Below are positions 33,101 through 46,123 of a stretch of DNA of 64,000 bases, piece by piece. The notes beneath the pieces are model-generated. The model did no database searches. It was given only the letters and a program-made list of their open reading frames with translations, and was not told the DNA's origin. This DNA is from Toxotes chatareus. Lineage: Eukaryota > Chordata > Actinopteri > Toxotidae. The position numbers and the translations under genes were made by a program. Positions within the stretch are counted from its first letter, which is position 1. Every line of letters starts with the position of its first letter. The stretch is from positions 6,417,501 through 6,481,500 of the forward strand of contig CM028900.1 of NCBI GenBank assembly GCA_016801885.1, in the 5' to 3' direction.

Positions 33101-35464
33101 ACTAAAAATAAACAAATGTGCCCATAGTCCTCCAACAACAACCAATGGAACGATAATGTGTCTAAGGCACAGAAGAATACAATATGGCAGACTTTGACTA
33201 CACAGACAATACACATTAATACACATACACATTCATTGCTGGTTGATTGCTGTTAGATAAAATATCACCAGTCTAATACTGAATCTGATGAGCAAGGCCA
33301 AATGAGGAGCTCCCCTACCTTCTTTAGCTTGTTCTCAAAAAGGAAGTGTAACAGCTCCTCTTCTTCTTCAGTGCACTGTTGACTCAGAGGAAGCGAATCA
33401 AGGAAGTCTTTCTCTGAAAATGAATAACACTTTTTACAGAGGCTGCTGTTGTACAAGTTGAAGAAATGTATACTTTAAACTTACAGAAATGTTAAAACAT
33501 GGCACATATCTGTAGAAAACTAAGAAAATCAGTGTGAATCATTGCCACAGATCAGCCTCACCTTCCTGTGCAGTCAACATGTGGTGGGACGTTAAAAGGT
33601 CAAAGGCTTCAAAGCAGTACACATCCAGTTTCAAGGCCTCTTTGTAGCTGGAGGTGGCCAGTGGTCTGTTGTCCATGGCATCATAGATCTTACCCCGCAG
33701 GAGGCAGATGGAGCTGCTGATCTGAAATATTTCAGAGAGGGGAAAGAACAGAAGAGGGCAGAGGTCAGAGTCTCTGGTAAATGTTCACAATATTTCTCAC
33801 AAATTCATTTAGTGTTAATTCTCCATCCATAACATTAACAAGACTTAGGTAGCAATTTGAAAGAACTCTCATGTCCTGACACAAAGAATATTTTATGGCA
33901 ACATTAATTGACACACAGGTGCATAAAGCTGTATGCAAAACTTTAGGTAACCCTGGGCAAATTAGTCTGAGAAGTTTATATAATCCCTAAAATATAATGT
34001 AAAATAAGGGATGAAAATTGTGAATTGTGTATATTATTTCTACCAGCAAGGTAAACAAGACGATACTTGGTGGTGGGGACTAAGACTACACATGGCTGAA
34101 AAGTCAGGACACTAAACGACAACCCACTGGGCCAGTATAGCTACATATTTACAGTAATTGCATTCAGCAAAAACAACTATCTAAAATAGGTTGAGCAGTG
34201 ATGTGGATAGTTTTGGACAGGCTATGTTCCCTAAAAGCAATGTAATAGAACAATGTTGAGTTTACATCACCCCACACTGACAAATAAGATAGCTCAAAAT
34301 CTTTAATCTGTATTCAACATATATTAGTGGCCGCCCAGACTTACAGAGGCAGGGGACATGTCCCAATCCTTAGTTGACTCTGGAGTCCCATTGTCTTCTT
34401 TTCCACTCCTGTCCAGCAACTTCTTACTAGCTGGCTCCTCTGCATCCAGAATATCCAAGGCCTGCTGGAATTCTTTGGCAGCGTACTAAAGAAAAGAAAC
34501 AAATAAGAATAAAGAATATGTTTAAAGCATGAATGGAATCTGGCAGGCTTCTCTTGATGGTATTCTGCAGTTAATAAACATGTAGGAGAGGCTTTATAAG
34601 TGGCACAGTAGCTGTATTTTTCATTTACTTACATGGCACCTAGCAGCAAGGTACTGACAAGCTCCATACAACTGTGTGAGAAAAGATGAGATGATTGGTT
34701 TAATTTTATAATCTCTCATATTATCACTGATTTCCAAGCACACAGCTTTGCGCATATCAATAACTCAAACGTAGCTTGTAATTACCTTGTCAAGTTTTCG
34801 TGAACGGAGGGCATGGGAGGCTCTGTGGTACTGTGAGGTCAAATAAAGGCACTGAGCTAGCCAGTAGATATCCTGCGGATCCTCTGAATGCCAAACAAAG
34901 AGGTAGGACCATCAATTTTTGACGTTAGAGAAACATCTCGGGCCAGCCACACATCAACACTGCAACTGTTGGCAAGTTCCGCCATCGCCACTGGTTAAAA
35001 AGTTTATTTTCAGCTGTGATGGTATTTCACAACAATGCGCTGAACAGGAACAAAACATGTCTGCTCTCCCTTTAAAACATCAGTCCTACCGACCTTAGCT
35101 TTATAATTGTAGGGGACAGGGTGATAAGTAGCTATCATTACCAGCTAGTTATAAACAGCATTAACGTCACTCACCATGGGAAAGGGATGCTATCTTGTCG
35201 GCCCAAAACAGAGCACTTTGATACTGTTGCTGTAACACACACACAAACAAAGAAAGGTAAACAGTCACTCGAGTGAACAGCTTTTGTTGTGTGTGGCTGT
35301 CCGGGTGACAGCTTTAACGTTAACCAGACAGGAAAACTCTGAGGGTTTGTTAGGTTTGCTCTCAAGCTAGCATTAGCTGGCAACACAGAAATTCATTAAG
35401 AAATCATAATTCTCACCTGGTCAATGTACTGCCGCACTCGCTTTCGAAGTCTGTCCAGATTCAT
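27136..35464 (-). CDS. cdc16: Anaphase-promoting complex subunit CDC16 (APC6)
   Basis: This is a TPR scaffold subunit of the APC/C ubiquitin ligase that drives mitotic exit. Eighteen coding exons join in phase: 35464-35417, 35229-35175, 34883-34786, 34671-34633, 34485-34345, 33721-33562, 33413-33319, 32768-32635, 32071-31992, 31858-31809, 31729-31656, 31279-31154, 30433-30281, 29595-29532, 29412-29351, 28386-28251, 27952-27862 and 27389-27136. The product is 619 residues, against 620 in human. It opens MNLDRLRKRVRQYIDQ. TPR repeats run through most of the protein (for example YLAQCLYL-like, FAVGCYYLMVGHKNEHARRYL, YIGLEYGLTNNSKLAERFF, AIGYVHSLMGDFESAIDYF). The acidic C-terminal tail has four Thr-Pro sites, candidate Cdk targets as in the human protein. 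Nothing is missing or broken. Confidence 0.97.
33905..34060. mobile_element. Possible dispersed repeat fragment in a cdc16 intron
   Basis: 'gctgtatgcaaaactttagg' followed by 'taaccctgggcaaatta' resembles a frequent fish repeat beginning 'tatgcaaaagttt..gcaccc'. The match is short and the class is unknown. Confidence 0.35.
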
Positions 35465-36490
35465 TTTGATTTTTTTTTTTAAAGGTGATGCTTTGACTAT
35501 CAAAAGTGTGTCATTCTTAGAGAAAAACAGTGTATCAAACTGCTGTCTCAACAGTAGTACGTGCTAGCTTGCTAGCTGCGTAAAAATCAAATCCGCGGCT
35601 TCTTTCTGCAACGAGTGTTCTGTCAAATTGTGCCGTAAGGAAACTCATACTCGACGAAAAGTTCCACATAAACTCTGGACCTCTAAAAAAAAGAACAAAA
35701 AACAAAAACAAAAAAAAAACAAAAAACGTATAACTATAAAAATATGTACACATATTGTTCGATTTCTTTCTTTATTTATTCTTTTATTTATTGATACTAA
35801 AGAAACAAATTACAAATGCTTATTTCACTTTCTGTTTGTGACTATTACATAATCCACAGTAGTATTGTGTTCATGAAATTGTCTCAGTACACAACCTATA
35901 CAAAGTACTACTGCCGGTCTGTTTTAAATTAAATCAGTACAAAAGCTCATACAATATCTGGGTTGAGTTCTGGAGTTGAGAATGTCTTCGTCCAAATTGC
36001 TAATAGTAGAGTCTCTTTACTGTGCAGAACAACGTATATAACTCAGGTAAAACAACAAGGCAGGTTATCCTTCCTCTGTGTTTGTGGTTTTCTGTTTCCT
36101 GTTAGGTGTGTGAGGGGTGTGGGACATTTTAGATCCATCAGATGCCAAGGACTGTTCAACAGAGTGAGGGTGTTGTAATTGTGTTATATGTTGTAATTTG
36201 AATTGTGTCAGAAGGACCAGGTGTATCTGATGAGATGGATTTCTCAAGCACATCTGGTTCAGGGAACAGGGTGTGTATCTGTGTCCTGTTGTATCTCTGT
36301 TCCTGTATCTTGTTTCTTGCCGGTTTCTTTCTTCTTTTCATTTTTTTTCCAGATCCTGTTTTGCCATTTGTCTTGCTGCTTGCAGGGCTGTGTGTGGTTG
36401 CATCTGTGCTTATCGTTTGTTCTTTCTCACAACCACTTATCTGCTTGTTGGGTTTGTCTTGTTCCTGGTATTGACACATAAAAGGAAATA
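35465..36490. other. Interval between cdc16 start and cfap97d2 3' end
   Basis: It holds the presumed cdc16 promoter and 5' UTR (just beyond 35464; TATA-less, with 'gctagcttgctagctgcg' nearby) and an A-rich tract at 35685-35725. No additional gene is supported. Overlapping open frames at 36203-36500 have no conserved motif. Confidence 0.5.
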
Positions 36491-36496
36491 TTTATT
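36491..36496 (-). terminator. Poly(A) signal of cfap97d2
   Basis: TTTATT on the plus strand (AATAAA on the minus strand), about 100 nt past the cfap97d2 stop codon at 36597-36599. Confidence 0.65.
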
Positions 36497-36596
36497 ATGA
36501 TATAAAATAAAAGACCACGATATAGTCTAGGAAGTTGTTGTAACTCTGATTACTGTTACAGTACACAGTATATAGTGTATAATTTATGAATTTTGC

Positions 36597-37775
36597 TTAG
36601 TAAATGAAAATAACCGTTTGCTGTTTTGCTCTTCCTCTTGGGTAACGTGCAATGCTGTCCATCACTTTAAGAGTTTTGAGCCAGTCCTCATGCCAGCTCC
36701 TCACACTGTAGTGAGGCCTGCACTGGCTCAGGCGAAACAGGATCATTTGATTCTCCTTGGTAATACGGAGCAACTCCAGCTGTCGCTTCTCCTTGCCAAG
36801 GCTACAATGAAGAGTAAAGACAGGCTGTGCAACTGGGTTTTTAGTTTCAAGGGCCAACATATTTCTTAGCAGTACAACTTGTTGCCTAACTTTAAATATG
36901 TGTTTTTCACAACACTGATGGTTCTGCCAGTGTGAATACGAAGCTCAAACCTTAACCAACCTTTTCCTGTCATAGTAATTCTTGTTGTCAACCCCTCCAG
37001 TTGTCCTCATGATGTGTGATATTTTTTCCATAAGCATATTGTTTTCCCTCTGAATCTTCATTGTCCACTCCTCTTCAAGCTTAACATCATAAAAAAAATA
37101 TTTAAAAGAGAAACAATGTGTTTAAAATAGAGGGAAGATCTGATAATTTTAATAAGAAACCTGGGAAAAAAAGTTCAAAGTTTTTTGTAATTTAATTTTA
37201 TCACTTAAAGTATGTTCTCTATTCAACTGAGGTTAAAAACAATGGCATATTTACTGTGGTACTTTCTAATTTGATTTGGTAATCATTTCTCTCTTTTTTT
37301 AGCTTTAGGCTTTATTGGATGTTTTCAGCAATGAGACATCTGCTGCCACCCTATGGACATGAAGTGAGTTGAGTTGAAAACATAAAGAGATAAAGAACAA
37401 CCTTTTGTTTCTTCAGCTTTAGAACCAGGTGACCATAGGTCTTTGGTGGAGTCATGTTTATTGTTGGTTTAGCTGACTCGACCTTAGGAGAAAAAAAAAA
37501 CTAAAAAACTAAACTCAGCTTTGTCTCAGGCATGGAACAGTTATAATACAAATTTCAACATACACTAACTGGGTGGGGGAAAAAAGGTTAATTTGATTAG
37601 AAAACTGACATTTTGAATCTGGGATAAAGGAGACAAATAAGGGTGATAAGCAAAAATCAAAGTACATGTTGCTCCTAACCTTCTTCCTGTGTAAATCATA
37701 TGAAGCCTTGTCCCATTTCTGCTGAAGATATTTGTTTCCGGTGGGAAGCAGGGGTTGATACGCCAGATGCTGCAT
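36597..37775 (-). CDS. cfap97d2: CFAP97 domain-containing protein 2 (cilium/flagellum-associated)
   Basis: This is a small protein of the CFAP97/hemingway family, associated with motile cilia and sperm axonemes; its biochemical role is unknown. Four coding exons, 37775-37680, 37482-37402, 37079-36961 and 36801-36597, join in phase and give 166 residues. It begins MQHLAYQPLLPTGNKYLQQK. The family block lies in the last exon (KRQLELLRITKENQMILFRL, then a Pro-His-Tyr), preceded by a helical segment (EENNM/KISHIMRT-like). A non-coding 5' exon probably ends at 37977 (tgtgag|gtgagt), with its partner acceptor at about 37782, seven bases upstream of the ATG. Location next to cdc16 matches human 13q34, where CFAP97D2 adjoins CDC16. 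The paralogue CFAP97D1 is less likely because of synteny. Confidence 0.88.
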
Positions 37776-37782
37776 TGTTATT

Positions 37783-37977
37783 CTGTTAAAAAAAAAACAA
37801 ACAAACAAAAAAAAAAAACATTAAACAGAGTCGCAATACTGGAAGCCCCCCAGCCCCACTCGAAAAATAAGCACACAGAATTCAATTATGTATCATTCAG
37901 CTTCAGTGTTGTTGTCCAGCATTAATCACATAAACAGAATGCTTTCTAACCCTGTCCCCATGCGTCTCTGACTCACC
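37783..37977 (-). other. cfap97d2: Inferred 5' UTR intron and upstream exon end of cfap97d2
   Basis: On the minus strand the donor 'gtgag|gtgagt' after 37977 and the acceptor 'tttaacag' before 37782 delimit a short intron that would place a non-coding exon upstream of the ATG at 37775. The acceptor has a very A/T-rich, T-run polypyrimidine tract. Inferred from splice signals only. Confidence 0.5.
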
Positions 37978-38106
37978 TCACAGTCTGTGGCTGCCCTGGT
38001 GTCAATATCACAACTCTTCATCTGCCCAAGAGTGTGTTTGTGCTCTCAACCGTCCAGGTTGACTGGAGCTCAGAGACGGCAGTCTGTTTTATGCCAGTCA
38101 TACATG

Positions 38107-38120
38107 GTTGCCATGACAGC
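38107..38120. promoter_or_regulatory. RFX X-box-like site upstream of cfap97d2
   Basis: GTTGCC-AT-GACAGC differs at two positions from the palindromic X-box GTTGCC-AT-GGCAAC bound by RFX factors, the main activators of ciliary genes. It lies about 130 bp upstream of the inferred end of the non-coding exon of this ciliary gene, a plausible promoter position. Confidence 0.45.
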
Positions 38121-38645
38121 AGCTGGGGAGAACGGAGATGATTGAATGGTTTCAAACGCTGTGCTTGTTTAGCAAGTTCCACACAGAGAAACGCATACAG
38201 GCATAGAGATAAGCTAATTAGTGAGGAGACTGTGGAGAGAGTGACTGTAAAATGAGCTGCTCTGTGAAGACACTGGTACTTACAGTTAAAAGTTGAAAAT
38301 GAACGGAATAGAAACTGAATTTTCAAAATGTGTCTATTTTAAGCTGTTATTCATGTGTATAAGGAAAATGATACTCATGAATACTGATGTTAGAGTCACA
38401 GTTCAGCTGATCTATTAAACAGGCTGATTGTGAAATAAAGAAATCAAATGTTAAATTACAACAATTAATAGTAATACTTGGCAGTAATTAATCCCTGAGG
38501 TCGAGGGAAAGTAGGTTATTGTGTTTTCCTGCTAGCTGCATACAGACAATTACATCCTTGGTAACAGTTACCTGGAAACTTATATCAGAGCAACTTCAAC
38601 TAACATACTTAGTGCAAACAGTTTGTACACAAGACACCAACAGAA

Positions 38646-38663
38646 AGCTGTCAGCTGACAGCT
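38646..38663. repeat. 18-bp perfect palindrome centred on an E-box
   Basis: AGCTGTCAGCTGACAGCT is its own reverse complement, has the E-box CAGCTG at its centre and is followed by 'gtc', extending a CAGCTGTC repetition. It could be a binding site or chance. Confidence 0.7.
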
Positions 38664-39965
38664 GTCATTGACCAAACTGTAAGCTGATGCCTAACCTTGA
38701 GGAAAAATTACAGAATTTTACAGAAAATTTGGTTTATTTAAAGTTAAAAAATAAAAATAAAAATGTTTGATTAAATTCAGTACACAAAACACATAACATC
38801 GTATATTATTCTGAGGCATCATGTTGAATTATATTAAAGTATGTATGTTAAGTACCTTTTATCTATACCCTCTATTGTCTGGATTATAAAACACAACAGA
38901 GTGTTACTGTCAAAGATTTGTTGAATGAATCCCATTGAGGTGACTTCATGAATGAACATCTACATTACAATGCTCCCCCCTACTGACTCGAGCTGGCTAT
39001 GACCATTTTCGGTGCAACTGAGATCACTGCTGTTAATAATTCAAATCTTACGCCAGAATGAACAGCCAAATCACTCATGAAACTGAAATAGATCAAACTC
39101 TAATAGATGATTATATCACCCTCTTTTTTATGCACCATGATAAACTGTGGATTAAGTGTTAGGTGCAACAAGCTTTAGTGTACTCGATCTCAACAAAAAT
39201 AACCTCAACATCAATGTTCACCATCAATTATGTTAAACCTGTGTAACCAACAGTGAAAACACAGGCATATAAGCAAGTAATTCCACAATTATAGCTTTTA
39301 TAAATATATTACACAATAATACTCTTGTGTAAGGTTATATTAGCTGTTGTAAGGGTGCCCTGGCAAAGGGCGATTTTTCATGTATGACATTTCTTCACTG
39401 GTGCCCTCGTGGGCCAATTAATTGTTCCCCCCAGTGAAGTCACGTCCCAGTGCGTAGGAAGAGCCCTCATGAATGAATTATAGGAAATAAAATGTTTCCA
39501 GTTCAATTTGTTATTTTGTTGTTACATGTTGACAGATGGCGTATACCAGGATGGCAAAAAACAGAATCCGGGAGTTAGGTGCCTCCAGAGCTCTCTCTTC
39601 CTTTTTCTGTTGGTGTTTCCTTTGTCTATCACATTTCAAAAAGAAAAAAATCTTGTTTTTTAAGGCTTAAATGGGGGTGCTGCAAAAAAAATCATATTCA
39701 CTGTGCTTGTGAAATTGATGCAGGGGTTTTGTATGCTGCTATTATGTGTAATAAGATGGAATCATAAAGCTATTCTGTAAACTCTGTATACAGTACCTAT
39801 AAACTACTTGCCATCTGACATTTTAGGTTTACTTTTCCTCACAGTAAGTCACACTGGATGTACTATAATCAAAATATGTTTGACACCATAATAAATCTTT
39901 CATCTTAAAAGTAAATAAGAACCTCTTTGAGCTGACCTGAATGAATTACAAATATAAAACAAGTC

Positions 39966-40425
39966 AATATTAAATAGAGGTAACTCTAGCAACAGTTACA
40001 TCCCTAAGTCTGTGTTTATGTGGAAAGGTTTGTATCAGCTTTGCCCATGTGGACACTGTAGATTTCACCCATTCTTCCTTGTGAAACTGGTCGAACGCTG
40101 TTGGTTGGGGATTGTGAGTGAATGCCAATTTTCTACCACAAATTCTGGACTGGAGTGAGGTCTGGCCACTCCAGGACATTAACACTGTTGTTTTGAAGAT
40201 GTTCCTGTGCACTTTTGGCTTTATGTTTGAGGTTGTTGTCTTGCTGTTGCTATTTCTCTTGAAGTCTACAGGTTTCTTTTGACCCTTAACCTTCCCATGT
40301 GAATGGAATGGTGTGTTATTTTCTGCTGATGTGCAGGGTTTACACCAAATAGATATTGAGAGCATGACAAAAAAGTTCAACTTTAGTCTAATCCGACCAT
40401 AGAACCTACTTCAACTTTCAGTTTC
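39966..40425 (-). mobile_element. Degenerate DNA-transposon-like repeat
   Basis: The order of phrases ('cccattcttccttgtgaaact', 'ccacaaattctggactgga', 'gaggtctggccactccagga', 'gaggttgttgtcttgctg') matches a dispersed repeat I know from many fish genomes, interrupted by substitutions. The 136-codon open frame on the minus strand has no recognised domain. Class and ends are unresolved. Confidence 0.5.
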
Positions 40426-43400
40426 GCCTCTGCATTCTAGCAAACGCTAGGTGCTATAGGTGCTGTATAGATTTGAGGGGCACACACTGGACAAGAGGTA
40501 GGGTAAAACCATCCACACTCACATTCACAGCTTTGATTTATGTGTGCTGTAATAAGGAAGGCAAATATTAACACATTTTATTATTTTGTGTCTTAAAATT
40601 GAAATAGATTTGTTTCACTTAGTTTTTTTTTTTTGTTGATCACCATCAGAAACCCTGTTTATATCCATTTGTTTCAATGTAGTAAAAAAAGGAAAGAAAG
40701 AAAAATCTAATATTTTTTGTAGGCTCTGTGAGTATTATCATTAAGAAGGGATATAATGCTGCATTTAAGATAATGAAGCTTGTTTTCATGTCCTGTTCAG
40801 AATGGCAGGGGATTCTACCAGTTCCAGGGAAGTCCCACTGGTGATTTTCATTGCACTGTTGTGGGAATAAGTGCTAAGTACAGTAAGATTGCATACACAC
40901 ATCAACACAATAGAAATGTATGTGTGTGTATGTGTATACATGTGTGTAATGATGATGAAACCAGTTTTAATCTTAAAGCCAAGAGGCATATATATGCAAT
41001 GAAAATGATCTATTGTAATGTATACACTGTGTAACAATCACAGAAAAATAAGGAGAAATGAAAACTTTTACTACTGCAATACACACAAAAATGTGATCAA
41101 ATATGGCTGAGGGTAATTATGTTATTAATCTCATAATGACAAGAGAATAAAAACCAACATCTGTGGCAAAAGTAGTAATTCCTATTTGTTTATGTTATGT
41201 ATGGTAGTACAGGTATATAGCTGTTTGTAAGAATAAGAAAATAGTACACTACTTTGATTTGATGTGTAATCCAAACCAATAATTTAAGGAAACGTTCAGT
41301 ACTTTTCATACATTTGCTGGTCTGTTCATCACACTACAGCCACTGAACAGAAACACTGTCTCCATTGATTGAGACAAATACCACGAGTTCCCTTAGAGCT
41401 CATATTTTTCTAGTCTATGCCTGTGGCCAGAACCACAGTCAGATCAGCGGGAGGAGTCTGAGCATTTCCCCAAGGTCAGGATCAAGTTTTTTTTCTGTGT
41501 GATGGAAAGGGACTATGGTAACAGGTCCCATGAGAAGATCCTGTTTAGAGGTGGCTCCCAGACTGCTTGTTAGGATTACTGAACAGTCACCTGCAATCAA
41601 GGAGTTCTATTAAGCTATTAAGGTCGAATAAGGTTTTGCTGGCTTTGGAACAATTACAGCTTCATTTTCTCTGCATATTTATGTAGTTAATTTGCTCAAA
41701 TGTATCAAGTTGGCTTCAAAAGTAATGAACTGTGAATGGACCAGGAAGCTTTTGCCAACAGAAGGTGTCCCCTCTACACTTGTTGATGAGGCATTACAAA
41801 CATTGTCTTGACCTTTTTAAAAATAGAAACAGACATTAGAGACATCTCTAGGCACACAACGGACTTCTTTCGGAGTTGACCCTGTTCTGCCAATATCTAG
41901 TAAGACAGCGTAGGCTGTGCATAGTCTTTGATCATATCAGAAAATGCAGAAAACACACTGTCAGCATTCCATGTTTGAGTATTACGTAGCAGCGTCACGT
42001 GCCCAAGTTGCATTTACTGCCTCATCTGCACTTTTCCTTTGTACAAAAACCCAAACCAAACTAATTCCCACACAGTTTCTCTGGTTAACAATAACAAAAC
42101 CTTAACTCTTACGAAAACCCTTCTCACTTGATATATAGACAGTAGCTTTAGAGCCAACACAATTTTCAGTTAATGGATGGTAGAATAAGTAACGACTCTA
42201 AGGCACTATAGTCTCAGCCCTGCTGCTCCATTAATGATGCTGAGCTACAGAGGAACGGATGCTTTGACTCAGAAATGGGCTTTATCCCTCTAAAAGTGGC
42301 TATTTTGATGACAGTTTGGCGCATACATGCTGCACTTCCTCCCGAATGCAAGAAGTTTGCTCCATTTTAATATTCAAACCCATACAGGCCTATATCCCAG
42401 ATAGATCTGTGCTATGAAAGGGTATAAATAATGAAAGATGCAGTCTTTACAAGTTAAAAAAGACCCACAGTGCTGTTACATAACAGTGGAATGAGTTATG
42501 AGGATAACAAATTAGCCGGAGCGAGGCCAACTACAGTAACATGCTGGACTAATCGACTGCAGTAAGCCGACACAAACGCAGATTTATGCTTAGATTTGTC
42601 TTTTAAATGTAACCTCAGTTTTGTTCACAACTATAAATGTTCTCCTGTTTCCCTTGGCAACTTCACCTTTTCTGAATATTTCAGCTTCCTGGTTTCTGGC
42701 AAGGTCCCTCTTCCTTGTATCTTGGTTTACAACCTGCAAAAAGCAAACAATTCCTCTCAATTACTACATACCTGACAGGGTTATCCTTCCTGATTAAAAT
42801 CATGTTCAGGCTAATGGTGTCATACACTCTCCTGAGGTCATATGCTTAACCCTGTTAAATAGAGAACATGTGTATGGCACCATACCGTATGGTAATGAAT
42901 ACAGTATGGTCCCATACAGAGATATCCTCCATGTCAAAGTCAAAGATGAAGAACATTAAGAACCAGTTGGAGATGTATGCATGTATTGGTTCTCATGGCC
43001 TGTTTTAACTCTACAAATTACATGTTCTTTTCAACGACTGGCTCTCATTTTTCATGGCATACAATTATGTAACTTACCAAAGTTTATATATAAATACCAA
43101 CTTTTTCGACCAGACATCATGAAGTGCTTCACAGCAGAAGACAAAAGGAAGACATAAAATATAAACACAGAGTAATAAATAAAACAGAGATTAAAGAAAT
43201 GAAACTGAAGAAAGCCAAGTCTGAACAATGTTCAAGTTCTAGCTGAATGTGTTCAGTCTAGTATGAAAACTAAGAGACTTGAAACTTGAAAGTTGTTGCG
43301 TGTTAATGTAGCTGAAAGTGTGGACTGAATTAAAGTCTACTGTTAGCGTGTTGCATTCAGGCATTTTGTAGAAGTAGAAGTAGTACAAGATAATCTTTTA

Positions 43401-46086
43401 TCATTGCTGTTACACTGACTTGTACTATCTCTACAGCAGGAGCAGGATAAAGATAGCGTATAGAACAGAACAGACTGGTTCACAACATGACAGATCAGTG
43501 GCTAAAGAGGGGGTGAAATAGCTGAAATATTGATTATCTTGTTGACACTGCAGGAACCAATCAATCGCACGACCGCACATGGCTGTACATTCGGGTAGGC
43601 TCTGGCTTCATAAGCATGACTATGTAGCTACACAACCATATAGAGTAGAGCAATGCATCTCACTGACCGAAACACATTAAAAAGAAACCATGCACAATAA
43701 CGTCAGAAACAAAGTTGTTAAAAACACCAAAGCATCAAGCTAAAGTGTAAAGGAATAGAAAAGAGCTCAGAGAAAAATGTGTGTTTTCATGATGAGGAAA
43801 CGAATATGCTGATTACGACAATTCTCACTGGACAGGAAACTCTGCGAGAGATGATTATAAAAGGACATGATTCGAGAGTGGGCTTTATTTTAGGCCGTGT
43901 GCATCACTAAGACATGAGTGTGTGTGTATGTATCACTTCTGGGCAAAGTTTAGATGAGGGCGTGGAGAGAAAGGGCAGCGCCACGGCTGAACGATGCTTG
44001 GCATGAGAGTGACCACTGTAGTATTCATAACTAATACCAACTGACTTATTCGCTGCTCCATTTGACTGTGGGCTCTTCTTCATGCTTTGGGTGACTACTC
44101 AGTGAAGGCACTTCCTTCGCCCCAAAGCAAAACTGAGAACATCTATCTTCATCTATATTTCAGCCACATGCCTTTGTGACAGATGTCTCCAAATATAGAC
44201 AATACTCTAAGACTTGAAGCCACAGATGATCTTACAGCTTTTTTGGTTTTTAATAGAGGGAAAAAAAATCACTTGCCTGAGGAACAGAGAATGCCAGTCC
44301 CCATGTCGAAACCAACACCATTAAATTAATTTAACACTTGATATCGATGCAAAGTTGATTACATCTCTTTCTGCTCTATTTCTGAAACTTGACAGGGTTT
44401 ATTGAACATCTATGAAATGGACCCTGAGGTTAAATTGAAGTTTTGATTTGTTTATCATTTACTTAAAAAACATGTCCTATGCACGTTTTAAAAGACTTTT
44501 ATTTTTGGACCATTTATACTTTGTTAAACTATATACTATGAAACTGACATGTAACATGGGTGAAAGGGGACATTATATTGTAAAGACAGTAAACACACAG
44601 GCCTCCAAGCATCATATTAGAGCCATGATGTTGGGATGTATATCCTGGTGGACAGAATTAGACTCTATTACTAGAACTCTATACTCCCTGAATGTGGGCT
44701 GGCTTGCTTATACAGCGGAGGGTGTCTAAATCTGCACTGGGCCAGTGTCATTGACCTTATCTCTCTGCAATAATGAATATTGTTGGTCACAATGGATTTT
44801 AAAGTGGAGTTGGTTATTATGTGTGTGGGATTCCTCAATTTGTTCTATTGGTCTTTGCCCTATTAGTCACAATGTGGGTGCACTGGAGAGGTTTTAGAGC
44901 TGATGTCTAAACATCACATATGGTGATGCATTTAAGCCAAGTACCTGTGAGCAGGAACTGACAGTAAATCAAATCTGGATGCTAATATGCATTTTACATA
45001 TCACCGGTCCAGCATGACCATAGTTTTTATTTCATAAGCTGTATACATAAAGTATACATGTATGTATACATACATAAAGTAGATCTACTCACGCTGATAT
45101 AGCTAACAACTTTATCAGTCTAATCCAGCGTTGCCTGGTGGTTTTAGGGGTAGGGTCTAATTTGCACCCAGTGATGTAAGAAATGTAGCTCTGGCCAACT
45201 TTGTCCATGGATATAAGCAACTGTATTGTACATGTGAACAACTTGAAGAAGGGCATTCACTGGGAAAAGAACATGCTGACATGCTGAGGTTTTTGTTTAT
45301 GTATATGGCAGCGGGTGTGTGTGTTCATTTTTCAGCAGCTGTTAATTTTCTAGCGAACACTTGCTCCAAGCAGTGCCAAACACAGATCACTCTCCTTCTC
45401 TGATTGGTCGACATCTTGGCTGTGGGCATGCCAGGTCAGGGTTAGCAGATGGTTTTAACACTGATACTGAACATGGACATACATGTGGTCCCAGCGTAAC
45501 ATTCCCTGAAAGCATTAGCCCTGACCCGTGGAGGAGTGCAAGTTCTTAATTTAAAAAGGCAATGTGTAATAACTGGCCAACTCTCAAAGTCATGTAATGT
45601 TTTCCACAGGTTTACCTTGCAATCTGAATATGTAACGGTTTGTGGTTGGTTTCAGCGTGATCAATCACCTCTCTAAATATTCTCATATTTTTCACATTAG
45701 ATAATGTGATATGAATCCCTCCATATATACCAGTCTCCAAATGATAACACTCATTCATGCAATCTTCACACTCCCCCACGTGTGAGCCTTTTAAATGTGT
45801 ACGGTAAAAACCACAGAGACCATGAGTTAAACTGGAGCCAGTCCATTTATCTCTGTGCATCTTAAATCAAGTTATTTTTCCCCATCAGGAGAAAACAGAC
45901 TGTTAAAAACTCACAAGGGAGCCATTTCCTGCCGACCACAGCCTGGGCAATCAAAAAGAAGTATTCTAATGATCCCTGACAAAATTGTCAGACGATATCC
46001 TCCAGGGTGCGATGATACTTTACATTACAGTGGACGGATCGATAGGGAGGATGACATGAGAGGCCTCTGCAGAGGGAGAAAACTAG

Positions 46087-46123
46087 AGAGCCTGCAGTGC
46101 ACTGCTTGTGCACTGCAGGCTCT
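46087..46123. repeat. Perfect 16-bp inverted repeat with 5-nt loop
   Basis: The left arm AGAGCCTGCAGTGCAC (46087-46102), loop TGCTT, and right arm GTGCACTGCAGGCTCT (46108-46123) pair without mismatch, with a further G-T wobble outside. It is about 2.7 kb upstream of fgf14 exon 1b. The stem is shorter than a usual microRNA precursor. Confidence 0.9.

Noticed and set aside
39970..40380. 136-codon minus-strand open frame as a gene
   Set aside because: The underlying DNA matches a common dispersed repeat and the frame has no protein motif.
46087..46123. MicroRNA precursor
   Set aside because: The arm is only 16 bp and flanking bases do not extend the stem, so it is too short for a standard Drosha/Dicer substrate. 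Kept only as a hairpin.
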